Positions 52,785 to 61,349 of a stretch of 64,000 bases of DNA are shown here, in pieces; position 1 is the first letter of the stretch, and each line of letters begins with the position of its first letter. Where the stretch lies: contig DHQB01000006.1 in the NCBI GenBank assembly GCA_002410065.1, positions 129,725-193,724 on the forward strand, given 5' to 3'. The position numbers and the translations under genes are program-made. The notes under the pieces are model-generated. The model did no database searches, had not been told where the DNA came from, and saw only the letters and a list, made by a program, of their open reading frames with translations. The stretch is from Bacteroidales bacterium UBA5349 (lineage in GTDB: Bacteria > Bacteroidota > Bacteroidia > Bacteroidales > Tenuifilaceae).

Positions 52785-54698
52785 CTAACAATTAAATTCA
52801 ACGGAAATTTCTGTTCCTTTCTCAGGTGAGGATAGTATGTCAATCCGTCCGTTGAATGAAATAACCCTGGACTGAACATTATTTAGCCCTCCTGCCCTAC
52901 TCATATCTATGGACTTAGCATCGAACCCACGGCCATCATCGTAAACCGTTATGCTAATTCTATCCTGCTCCTGAACCAGTTGCACGTTAATTTTACTCGC
53001 ATTTGCGTGCTTAAGTGCGTTGTTTACCAACTCATTCACAATGCGAAACACAGCAACTTCCAACTTTTCATCAACTCGTTTCTCTGTACCATAAAAATGA
53101 TAGTTAGCCTTATCAATACTATTGCAAAAATCGCTAATGGCTGAGTTTAGTCCATACCGCACAAGCGATTCGGGCATTAGGTTATGGGCTACTCTTCGGA
53201 GTTCCTTTATGGAATTGTCGAGCATTTCGAGTGCTGAGTTAAAAGCACCCACCTGCTCCTCGGGGATGGTTAAGCTACCTTTCATAGTGGCAATTTTATG
53301 TTTTGCAACGGAAAGCAATCCGCCTAATCCGTCGTGTAAATCCTTTGATAATCGTGTGCGTTCAGCTGTTTCGCCCTCAAGGAGCGACTGAGCTGCAATG
53401 AGCATTTTTTCTTGTTCAAGCTGAACAATCTTTTGCTCTGCCATCTTTCTCTTTTGCGATAAAAACTTATAGCTTGTGGCAAATAGAACTAATAAGATGA
53501 TAATCAAAACTCCTCCTAGGATTGAAAGAAGCAAAGTTAATCTGCGTTGCTTCTCCAATAAATTAATTCGAAGTTCTTTCTTTTCGGTTTCATACTTTAC
53601 TTCCGTCTCTGTTAACGCATTTAACATTCGCTCCTGATTCTGTAACGTAATTCGCTCAACTCGGCAGTTGTATAAGCTATCGGCTTTGTCGGCATCGCCT
53701 TTTAGAACATAAAGTTTAAACAGTTTGTCCTCTAGCCGTTGCATCAAAATATGGTTTTCCTTTTCGGCAAACTCGTTGGCTTTAGCGGCATAGTATTCTG
53801 CCTTTGGTATATCCTTTAGCGAAATATAGATATCGGTTAGCTGTGCTGATTGGTCGGCTATGAGTGTTCCAAATCCATGTGCTTCAGCAATTTTTAAAGC
53901 TTTATGCTCGTATTCTAAGGTCTTTGGTGTGTTGTTTTGTGTAGTATAAAAATCCCAGCCAATGGTGGCTAGGGTTGCTGATTCTTCAAATTTATTACCA
54001 GCCATTCTAAATTCTTCAAGTGCTTTCCTGTAGTATTCATTTCGTTGCTTATAATCAGTCTCATATAGTCCAACTCCTCTATTTGTATAGCCATTCAGAG
54101 TGTGATCGTTAGTTTTTTGAGCGTATGCAAACGCCTCGGTATAGTGTTGCTTTGCTTTATCGTGATGCCCCATATTGTAGTACAAAACAGCAATGTTTAC
54201 TATTGTGGTTCCAATGGCTTTAAAATCATTCTGTTTTTCAAAATATGGAAGTACAGAATAAAAGCAATTGATTGCAGAGTCGGGCATACCCGCTTTTGAG
54301 TAGTTATTTGCCAGCGCAAAGTAAGAGAGAGTTGCCCGTTTTTCGTCACCAGCAGCCTTTGCCCATAGTATTGATTTTTGAAGTATTGAAATAGATGAAT
54401 CAACCTGTGAATTAATAAAGTATCCCACCCCAATAAAGTTTGCGAATGCCGCCATCGCAGCAGTATCATTTTCGGCAGTGGAACGCTCCAATCCAGTTTG
54501 CGAAAGCTGTATCGCTTTGTTTGTGTTGGAGTACATAAGCGAAATAATTGTACTCTGGTACACCTTATTTCGCTCAAGTGGCGCAAGGGTATCAGCCGCA
54601 GCTATACGCGTTTCAATCTCTGTAGAATTGGATGTTTGGGCTTTAACCGTTTGAAATCCAACTAGTAAAATAAATATACCTGCAATAAATTTACACAT
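52785..54698 (-). CDS. TPR sensor histidine kinase (HisKA_3 / NarX-like)
   Basis: 637 residues: signal peptide (1-20), extracytoplasmic TPR array (about 40-350), transmembrane helix (LLLSILGGVLIIILLVLFA, about 387-405), coiled coil, HisKA_3 with ERTRLSKDLHDGLGGLLS (phospho-His in KDLHDG) and HATPase with VNELVNNALKHANA and VYDDGRGFD. It pairs with the downstream NarL-type regulator. It is divergent from the beta-helix lipoprotein gene across a 279-bp region with a C5/G5 palindrome. Confidence 0.92.
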   Translation of the reverse strand: MCKFIAGIFILLVGFQTVKAQTSNSTEIETRIAAADTLAPLERNKVYQSTIISLMYSNTNKAIQLSQTGLERSTAENDTAAMAAFANFIGVGYFINSQVDSSISILQKSILWAKAAGDEKRATLSYFALANNYSKAGMPDSAINCFYSVLPYFEKQNDFKAIGTTIVNIAVLYYNMGHHDKAKQHYTEAFAYAQKTNDHTLNGYTNRGVGLYETDYKQRNEYYRKALEEFRMAGNKFEESATLATIGWDFYTTQNNTPKTLEYEHKALKIAEAHGFGTLIADQSAQLTDIYISLKDIPKAEYYAAKANEFAEKENHILMQRLEDKLFKLYVLKGDADKADSLYNCRVERITLQNQERMLNALTETEVKYETEKKELRINLLEKQRRLTLLLSILGGVLIIILLVLFATSYKFLSQKRKMAEQKIVQLEQEKMLIAAQSLLEGETAERTRLSKDLHDGLGGLLSVAKHKIATMKGSLTIPEEQVGAFNSALEMLDNSIKELRRVAHNLMPESLVRYGLNSAISDFCNSIDKANYHFYGTEKRVDEKLEVAVFRIVNELVNNALKHANASKINVQLVQEQDRISITVYDDGRGFDAKSIDMSRAGGLNNVQSRVISFNGRIDILSSPEKGTEISVEFNC

Positions 54699-54882
54699 TG
54701 CTTAATTTTTTAGAGTGAATGCTAAGCCATAGAATGGTAAAATTAAGTTTAATAATTGTCCCAATTACATAACGAATAAAAAATAATTCACTCAAGTATC
54801 AGCATCATTAGTAGATATTAATTATTTGCTGTTAACTAGATTAACACTACTACAAAAATAAGCTATCTAGGTTTTATCAAAA

Positions 54883-54898
54883 ACCCCCTTTTGGGGGT
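54883..54898. promoter_or_regulatory. palindrome ACCCCC-TTTT-GGGGGT, candidate regulator site
   Basis: A perfect 6+6 palindrome in the divergent region between the histidine kinase and the beta-helix lipoprotein genes, 24 bp upstream of the latter's -7 box. Its position suggests an activator site for the beta-helix gene, possibly for the adjacent response regulator (inference). Confidence 0.5.
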
Positions 54899-54921
54899 AA
54901 AATCAACCCCAAACAACTCAA

Positions 54922-54929
54922 TACCTTTG
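54922..54929 (+). promoter_or_regulatory. -7 box (TACCTTTG) of the beta-helix lipoprotein gene
   Basis: TACCTTTG fits TAnnTTTG, 48 nt before the ATG at 54978. The nearest TTG (54891-54893) is 28 nt upstream, too far for a normal -33, which fits an activator-dependent promoter. Confidence 0.5.
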
Positions 54930-54977
54930 AATCAGATTTTAATATCAATAATTACCTAACTAAACTATTTTTAAACT

Positions 54978-56135
54978 ATGAAAAAATTAACCTTTATTAC
55001 TATTGCCATGCTGTCTCTTTTAGCAGTTTTTACCTCGTGTGAAAAAGACGATGACAACAACCCTAAAGAGGAATTTATCCTTATTAACGAAAACATCACT
55101 GTAACCACTACCTGGACTGCCAATAATCTATATGTGGTTGAAGGAGATGTGTATGTTGATGCAAACATTACTATTCAGCCCGGAACTATTATCAAGTTTA
55201 AAACAGGGGCTTCCCTAAATTTTGGGTATAATGAAAATACTACTATAACTGCAAACGGTACTGCCGATAAGAGAATAGTTTTCACTTCGTTTAGTGCAAC
55301 TCCAACACCAGGCGCATGGGAAGGTTTGTTCTTCTATAACAATACGCTTGAGAACTCAAGCCTTACCTACTGCGATATTGATTATGCTGGCGAATCGATT
55401 TATGAAGCTATAGGCATTTACTGTAGGCTAACCTTCAATAACAACCGGGTTCGTTATGCAAAAACATTGGGAATTGGGCTTGACTACGACGGTTCGTTTG
55501 TTGCAATGAATGGGAATACCATTGAGAATTGTGGCACCCATGCTATTTCCTTGTATTCAAGTGTAATACATACATTGGGCACAAATAACACTTTTACCTG
55601 TGGAACCGGTTATGGGATTAACGTTGTTTCTGGTTATGTTGAAGCCAATGATGGCACAAACTTAACCTGGAGAAAACATACCGTTCCATATATCTTTGAA
55701 GGGGCGGTTTATATTGAAACCAACCTTACCATACAGCCAGGTACAATACTTAAATTCAATGCAAATGCATATATTAATTTTGGCTATTCATCTACAACTA
55801 CAATAAATGCCATTGGCACAGTGACTGAGCCTATTGTTTTTACATCGAGCAATTTAACCCCAGCCGCTGGAGCTTGGAATGGCATTGAAGTATATAACAA
55901 TACAACCTCTAACTCAAGGTTTGAATACTGTGAGTTTAATTATGCCGGAAAGGGTGCTTACGATTACAGTGCTGGATTATACATAAATGAAATGGACGGA
56001 TTAACTGTTAAAAACTGTGCCTTTAACCATTCAGCTAAATGGGGTATCTTTTTACAGTATTGCTCATTATCAGCACAAAGTACTGGTAATACTTTTAATG
56101 CATGTGCATCAGGAGATATAGGAACTCTTGATTAA
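54978..56135 (+). CDS. right-handed beta-helix lipoprotein with internal duplication
   Basis: 385 residues. Lipobox VFTSC (Cys21) followed by EKDDDNN. Two tandem copies of a ~165-residue unit are visible (about 45-205 and 220-380). Each has GxVYxxxNxTIQPGTIxKF, xNFGYxxxTTI, GT....IVFTS, P..GAW.G and a YCxxxYAG stretch, as in right-handed parallel beta-helix proteins. No catalytic residues of polysaccharide lyases are evident. It is probably surface-displayed. It is followed by a terminator (56151-56184), and a decayed copy of its 3' end lies at about 57099. Confidence 0.75.
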   Translation: MKKLTFITIAMLSLLAVFTSCEKDDDNNPKEEFILINENITVTTTWTANNLYVVEGDVYVDANITIQPGTIIKFKTGASLNFGYNENTTITANGTADKRIVFTSFSATPTPGAWEGLFFYNNTLENSSLTYCDIDYAGESIYEAIGIYCRLTFNNNRVRYAKTLGIGLDYDGSFVAMNGNTIENCGTHAISLYSSVIHTLGTNNTFTCGTGYGINVVSGYVEANDGTNLTWRKHTVPYIFEGAVYIETNLTIQPGTILKFNANAYINFGYSSTTTINAIGTVTEPIVFTSSNLTPAAGAWNGIEVYNNTTSNSRFEYCEFNYAGKGAYDYSAGLYINEMDGLTVKNCAFNHSAKWGIFLQYCSLSAQSTGNTFNACASGDIGTLD

Positions 56136-56485
56136 GAGCTAGCAATTAACAAAGAAAGGAAATCCTTTTGGATTTCTTTTCTTTAATCATCCTCATACGC
56201 TAAGTACATTTTGAAAATCAATAACGCTGAACTTCATGCTATTCCAATGTTACATTCACAACGTTTTTATTGTTCGTAACTTTTAAATGAACCAAAAAGT
56301 TGAGTTTTTGTTATGAAGTAATGTTTAGGCATAAATTATAGTTTTTCAATTAAAATAATATGTTTTTTCGATACATCGTACAGCTATATTTATTTACCTT
56401 TATGTAAGATTTAGGATAAACATAAATAGTTTCTAATTTTTCTCTTGATTAAATAATTTTTAAAACCCAAAAAATAATCTGAATT
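56136..56485. other. intergenic region, only a terminator seen
   Basis: 350 bases between the beta-helix and barrel genes. Apart from the terminator near its left end, it is AT-rich with no gene, hairpin or perfect promoter match. Confidence 0.5.
56151..56184 (+). terminator. terminator of the beta-helix gene
   Basis: A 15-bp stem with one mismatch and a TTTT loop. The bases in front of it (GCTAGCAATTAAC) are repeated before the terminator at 57171. Confidence 0.7.
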
Positions 56486-57055
56486 ATGAAAAGAACATTC
56501 GCAATTATTGCTGTTTTATGCAGCTTTACCCTATTGGGGGTTTCCCAAAACACCTTTACTAAAGGTGATAAAGTAATTAATGCAGGTATTGGCCTTGGAA
56601 ATGCCCTTTATACCGGAAGTGGCTATACCAGTAAAACACCTCCCCTTTCCCTGTCGTTTGAAATGGGTGTAAAGGATGAACTTTTCGACGAAAAAAGTTC
56701 CTTGGGAATTGGTGGTTATATTGGATACTCTGGAGCAAAATATGAGTACTCTGGTTATGGTACTGATTATAGTTGGAAATACACCAACTTTATTTTGGGA
56801 GCAAGAGGAGTAGGACACTATCAGCTAATCGATAAATTTGATACCTATACTGGCTTGCTGCTCGGTTACGACATTGTTACTTCAAAGTTTACGGGGACAA
56901 TCCCCGGCGGGGATAATTATTCCGCCTCTAGCAGTGGTTTTATTTGGGCTTGGTTTGTGGGTGGCCGCTACTACTTTAATGATAAGTTTGGGGCTATGGC
57001 TGAACTTGGTTATGGCATTTCATACCTAACCCTAGGGGTTTCATATAAGTTTTAG
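56486..57055 (+). CDS. small outer-membrane beta-barrel protein
   Basis: 189 residues. A signal peptide (about 1-20) is followed by eight alternating strands: KVINAGIGLGNALY, PPLSLSFEMGV, LGIGGYIGYSG, YTNFILGARGVGHY, YTGLLLGYDIV, SSGFIWAWFVGGRYYF and AMAELGYG. It ends LTLGVSYKF, the typical C-terminal aromatic barrel signal. It resembles OmpW/PorT-like small barrels of Bacteroidota. Function unknown. It lies between the complete beta-helix gene and the decayed tail of its paralogue. Confidence 0.78.
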   Translation: MKRTFAIIAVLCSFTLLGVSQNTFTKGDKVINAGIGLGNALYTGSGYTSKTPPLSLSFEMGVKDELFDEKSSLGIGGYIGYSGAKYEYSGYGTDYSWKYTNFILGARGVGHYQLIDKFDTYTGLLLGYDIVTSKFTGTIPGGDNYSASSSGFIWAWFVGGRYYFNDKFGAMAELGYGISYLTLGVSYKF

Positions 57056-57098
57056 TATTCATTAATTGGTTTTTTAGTCACATTATTGAACGTGTAAA

Positions 57099-57154
57099 GC
57101 TCTGGCAACAATTTTAATAAGGTTGCAATGGGGACTATCGGAGCAAGTGAATAA
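57099..57154 (+). pseudogene. remnant 3' end of a beta-helix lipoprotein paralogue
   Basis: The frame encodes SGNNFNKVAMGTIGASE then TAA, matching the last residues of the complete beta-helix protein (STGNTFNACASGDIGTLD). DNA similarity continues beyond the stop through GATAGCAATTAAC and into a matching terminator. A stop codon (57096-57098) lies immediately upstream, so only the tail survives. It suggests tandem duplication followed by loss. Confidence 0.6.
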
Positions 57155-57170
57155 GAGATAGCAATTAACA

Positions 57171-57204
57171 AGAAAAGGGAATCCGTTTTGGGTTCCCTCT
57201 TTTT
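57171..57204 (+). terminator. terminator (duplicate of the beta-helix terminator)
   Basis: AGGGAA-TCC pairs with GGG-TTCCCT, followed by CTTTTT. Its upstream flank repeats that of the 56151 terminator. It now serves the barrel gene. Confidence 0.65.
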
Positions 57205-57307
57205 ATTGTACTCCTCAATTTCTATCAATGCATTTAAGCTAAACTTCTTGCAACGGAGAGGATTTTTCAGCAGTTTTGTTAAAGTCTAGGTGATACATTG
57301 AACCTTA

Positions 57308-59344
57308 CTATTGATTTTTCAAATCGGTTTTAATAAGTATCTCCATCGCGGCTTTGTGCGAACGAACTTTCTTATTTAATCTTTTAAGTTCTGGGGTAAT
57401 ACTATTGCTCAAAACTTCTAATCCCAAAAAATTAGAGTCTTTCCATGTATAATATAGTTTTTCCTTTACGTACAATGCACCGTCTTTCGAAAACCCGAAA
57501 TTATGGTTGTTTTGCCCATAAAAGAAAGTGGTATCGCTATCGGCGGTTAAAAGGTTATTGCCACTTCGTATGTATTTTGCTTGGGATAATGCCAAAGGGA
57601 TTATACTCGTAAACATATCCTTATGTGAACCAAATCTAGTTGTATCTACCGTGTATTTTGGCTTGTACTTTTGAGGAACATATATAATCAGGGGTACCTG
57701 ATAATTTTTATAGAGCTCTTCATTCGGAAAGTTAAAGAGGTTTGGCCTTGCATGGTCCCCTGTAATAACTACAATTGTATTTTCGCCAAAATCTGAAGAT
57801 TTAATTCTTTTCAAAAAGTTTCCTAAATAATGGTTGGCATATTGGAATGTAACTAACTGTTTTTCTGCAATTAAAGGATCTGTAATTAATCGTTCTTCAA
57901 AGTCTTTATCCATACTCAACGGATAGGGTTTATACGACAAGGGAACCCCATAGGGTGTATGGTTGGTTGTTGTCATTATGAATATAAATTTTTGTTGATT
58001 GGGGTTTTCCTTTAGCTGATTAATTGCCCTATCAAACACAAACTCATCATACAATCCCCATTCGCTTTTAGTGGCACCACTTATTGATTTTTGAATTGCT
58101 TTTTCGCCTTCAACAATCTCAAAGTACTGTTTATATAAATAGTTCTCTAAGTTTCGCCAGGACAGCCTTGCGCCAGTAAAAAAGGATGTTTGGTAGCCTT
58201 TGTTTTTAAATGTTAATGCCACACTGCTCGATAAACCCTTTTCTCTGTATGTTGATTGTGAAATAGGATGAAGTGGACTGCTCAATAAAATTTCTTCAAG
58301 TGAGTTAATTGTGGTATTGCTTGAGGATACAAAGTTTTTAAAAACATAGCACTCCGGTAAAATATCTTCAAGTTCACCCAAAAGGTTCAATGTTTCCGAA
58401 TGATACTCCATTAAATATTGGCTCATGCTCTCCATCATAACAAATACAACATTTGGAGGATTATTCTCTAGAAAATCATTGAATGGAGTTACATCTACCA
58501 ATTCATTAGTTCCCAAATGGTTATTATTTATTTCGGATATACTGCCAAATCCACTTCTCTGTATAGTCTCTTCAAGGTTTGTGTTGATGTTTTGCTTCTT
58601 TAATTCGGCAATTGCATTTTGAATGCAAAAAAAGCTATTAAGCCCTATTTTATTGATAAACAAATTGTCGGATACTCCTGTATTTTGCATTCTTAGTGGA
58701 AAAGTTCCCCATGAATTACGCAATCCAGTAAAAAACAGTACCATACTTGTAAAAACAATGAGAATCGATATTACTAATAGTTTAAATTTCCCTTGATTCT
58801 TAACAAGATTGATTTCCGTTTTACCAATTCTTTTTATTATAAACCTTGCAATAAGAGAATAGATTATAAGAAGGAGGACTATTTTGATTAATGGGTAATC
58901 TGTCCACATAGATTTTAGTACAGCATTGGTATCGTCTTTAAATAAATCAAAAACCAAAATATTAAAGTGATCTGCAAAAAACGAGAAATAATAAAAATCT
59001 GCAACTACGCCAATTACAATAATTATAGTGATTATTACCCCGTACCACAGTAGAAACTTATTAAAAACCTTTTTGTATAACAGAATGCTCTTTCCTTTAA
59101 CAATGAAAAAACCAAGGGATAAAGCAAACGGAAGGATTAAGAAATAGGATATCGACATGGTATCTGTCCTAAACCCCATTATGAATGCCTTAAATATTTC
59201 AGAAATATGCTCGCTAAATTCCAGTTCCTTACCAAAAGCGAATAAAAACACTATTCTGGCCATGAGAAATATGGCTAACCAAAAAAAATAAACCTTAACA
59301 ATACTCCAAAAGGCTGAGATATAGGAATTAATTTTTTCTTGCAT
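57308..59344 (-). CDS. LTA-synthase-like phosphoglycerol/phosphoethanolamine transferase (sulfatase fold)
   Basis: 678 residues from the ATG at 59344; a TTG three codons upstream is less likely. Five N-terminal membrane helices (to about 215) precede a periplasmic alkaline-phosphatase/sulfatase domain. PPNVVFVMMESMSQ holds a metal ligand (E), and SSNTTINSLEEIL the probable Thr nucleophile. FFTGARLSWRN and VITGDHARPN provide the D-H metal site. Family members transfer phosphoglycerol or phosphoethanolamine to lipids and glycans; in this Gram-negative setting, envelope lipid or glycan decoration is likely. Confidence 0.87.
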   Translation of the reverse strand: MQEKINSYISAFWSIVKVYFFWLAIFLMARIVFLFAFGKELEFSEHISEIFKAFIMGFRTDTMSISYFLILPFALSLGFFIVKGKSILLYKKVFNKFLLWYGVIITIIIVIGVVADFYYFSFFADHFNILVFDLFKDDTNAVLKSMWTDYPLIKIVLLLIIYSLIARFIIKRIGKTEINLVKNQGKFKLLVISILIVFTSMVLFFTGLRNSWGTFPLRMQNTGVSDNLFINKIGLNSFFCIQNAIAELKKQNINTNLEETIQRSGFGSISEINNNHLGTNELVDVTPFNDFLENNPPNVVFVMMESMSQYLMEYHSETLNLLGELEDILPECYVFKNFVSSSNTTINSLEEILLSSPLHPISQSTYREKGLSSSVALTFKNKGYQTSFFTGARLSWRNLENYLYKQYFEIVEGEKAIQKSISGATKSEWGLYDEFVFDRAINQLKENPNQQKFIFIMTTTNHTPYGVPLSYKPYPLSMDKDFEERLITDPLIAEKQLVTFQYANHYLGNFLKRIKSSDFGENTIVVITGDHARPNLFNFPNEELYKNYQVPLIIYVPQKYKPKYTVDTTRFGSHKDMFTSIIPLALSQAKYIRSGNNLLTADSDTTFFYGQNNHNFGFSKDGALYVKEKLYYTWKDSNFLGLEVLSNSITPELKRLNKKVRSHKAAMEILIKTDLKNQ

Positions 59345-59699
59345 TTTTTTCAATTTCTATTAGTAGAAAATCTAATAATACATCTTTATCGTTCGTAACT
59401 ATCCTTAATTAAAAAGTGGGAATTAAATCGAAAAAAATCAATTTCCACCATAAAACTATTGCTTTTTTCTCGAATTACAATTCAATTAATTTGCGGGGTA
59501 AATAAGATGCGGTTTTACTCATCCTTTTCTATGTGCTATTCAAAAACGGAAAATATTTGAGCAAAGGTGGTATGGATTTTGCTTGCATTATGTAATGTAA
59601 GAATCATAAAACCCTAATCCAAAGTTTTTCTTCCGCATAGAGAAACAATAAGCTGAGAATTAATCAGTATAGATTATTAATCAACTAAAACTTTTACTT
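59345..59699. other. intergenic region between divergent genes, no gene seen
   Basis: About 355 AT-rich bases between the LTA-synthase-like and T9SS cargo genes. No TAnnTTTG box, RNA gene or strong hairpin was found on either strand. Confidence 0.5.
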
Positions 59700-61190
59700 A
59701 TGAAAAAAAAATTTACTTTACTATTTGTTTACTTGCTGTTACCCTTTTTAACATTACAAGCACAAAATTGGACACAGATAGGAGCTGATATTAATGGTGC
59801 TACTGGCGATTGGCTAGGTAAATCGGTAAGTCTGAGCTCCGACGGCACGGTGATGGCAATAGGGGCACCTTCAGGCAAAAACCACGCTGGCTATGTGCGT
59901 GTCTATCAAAACCTAAGCGGAGCATGGACACAAGTGGGGTCCGATATTGATGGTGAAACTGCCTGGGATCAGTCAGGCCACTCGGTAAGCCTTAGTTCCG
60001 ATGGTACGATAGTGGCCATTGGGGCACCTTGTAGATATGAAAATATGATCGATGCTGGTTATGTGCGTATCTACCAAAACCTAAGCGGAACATGGACGCA
60101 GGTGGGGGCTGATATTCATGGTAAAACTGGTGGTGACGAGGCAGGCTTCTCAGTAAGCCTTAGTTCCGACGGTATGGTGGTGGCCATTGGGGCCCCTCGT
60201 AGAGCTGGAACAGACGAAGAACCCGCTTCTGTTTGCATTTACCAAAATCAGGGTGGTACATGGACACAGGTGGGTGCAGATATTAATGGTAAAGATGCTA
60301 ATGACGAGATAGGCTACTCGGTAAGCTTAAGCTCTAACGGAGCAGTGGTAGCTATTGGAACGCCATTTAATAGGGTATACAATGAAGATAATATAGGCTA
60401 TGTAAGTATCTACCAAAACCAGGATGGTACATGGACTCAGATGGGTGCAGATATTTATGGTGAAATTGGTTCAGGTGTATCAGTTAGTCTAAACTCTGAT
60501 GGCACGGTAGTGGCTATTGGTTCACCTTTTGACTCTGGAAACGGCACTAATTTTGGTAGTGTACGCATCTTCCAATACCAAGATTTAAGCGAAACTTGGG
60601 TACAGGTGGGTGCCATTGATGGGGAATCTACCTATGAAAATTTTGGCGGGTCAGTTAGTTTAAGTTCCGACGGTAAAGCGGTGGCCGTTGGGGCAAGGGG
60701 TACTAATAATAATAGAGGCCATGTAGGCATCTTCCAAAACGAGGGCGATAATTGGACTCAAATAGGAGCAGATATTGACGGAGAGGCTGAAGATGACGCT
60801 TCGGGCACCTCGGTTAGCTTAAACTCCAACGGCACGGTGGTGGCAATTGGGGCACCAATAAATGGTGGAATTAGCGTTCAGGCAGGTCATGTAAGGGTTT
60901 TTCAACTATCAACTACCGATGTCACTAGTATACCAACCAAGACTATCTCAATTTATCCAAACCCAACCAGCGGATTAATAAACCTTGAGTTTACTGGTGC
61001 TTCAACTTCGCTCAACGCCAGCAGTATCCAAAAGTTAACCCTTTACGATATAACAGGCAAGCAGTTGGTAGAGAAATTAGAAGTAAATCAGCATGAAACC
61101 ATTGACTTGTCAGGGTTCACAAACGGAATTTACATCCTCAGAATAGAGGCAGATTGCGAAGTGTTTACAACAAGAATAGTGAAAGAATAA
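59700..61190 (+). CDS. secreted repeat protein with type IX secretion C-terminal signal
   Basis: 496 residues. A signal peptide (1-20) is followed by eight ~50-residue repeats of the form W.Q.GADI.G......G.SVSLSSDGTVVAIGAP......G.V.IYQN, a beta-propeller-like, FG-GAP-related pattern. The C-terminal ~80 residues are a T9SS sorting domain: ISIYPNPTSGLINLEF, LTLYDITGKQLVEK and DLSGFTNGIYILRI ... RIVKE. The protein should be exported through the outer membrane by the type IX system and anchored or released there. The repeats are also visible at DNA level (period about 150-160 bp). Confidence 0.85.
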   Translation: MKKKFTLLFVYLLLPFLTLQAQNWTQIGADINGATGDWLGKSVSLSSDGTVMAIGAPSGKNHAGYVRVYQNLSGAWTQVGSDIDGETAWDQSGHSVSLSSDGTIVAIGAPCRYENMIDAGYVRIYQNLSGTWTQVGADIHGKTGGDEAGFSVSLSSDGMVVAIGAPRRAGTDEEPASVCIYQNQGGTWTQVGADINGKDANDEIGYSVSLSSNGAVVAIGTPFNRVYNEDNIGYVSIYQNQDGTWTQMGADIYGEIGSGVSVSLNSDGTVVAIGSPFDSGNGTNFGSVRIFQYQDLSETWVQVGAIDGESTYENFGGSVSLSSDGKAVAVGARGTNNNRGHVGIFQNEGDNWTQIGADIDGEAEDDASGTSVSLNSNGTVVAIGAPINGGISVQAGHVRVFQLSTTDVTSIPTKTISIYPNPTSGLINLEFTGASTSLNASSIQKLTLYDITGKQLVEKLEVNQHETIDLSGFTNGIYILRIEADCEVFTTRIVKE

Positions 61191-61258
61191 CCAATTTTTC
61201 ATTTACATTGCCCAACTTTTAATTTTAGTTTACTACCAACCTAACTTTATTACAACTC

Positions 61259-61296
61259 ATCCCGATGATTCAACAGCTCATCGGGATTTTTTTTTA
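61259..61296 (+). terminator. terminator of the T9SS cargo gene
   Basis: A perfect 10-bp stem, ATCCCGATGA (61259-61268) with TCATCGGGAT (61278-61287), followed by nine T. Confidence 0.9.
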
Positions 61297-61349
61297 TTAG
61301 GAAGTTGGTTGCTACAACTTTGTTCTCAATAATTATAAAACAGGGAACA

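Noticed and set aside
59760..60910. DNA-level tandem repeat in the T9SS cargo gene as a mobile or CRISPR repeat
   Set aside because: The periodicity follows the protein repeat (about 50 residues) with synonymous variation; it is a coding repeat.
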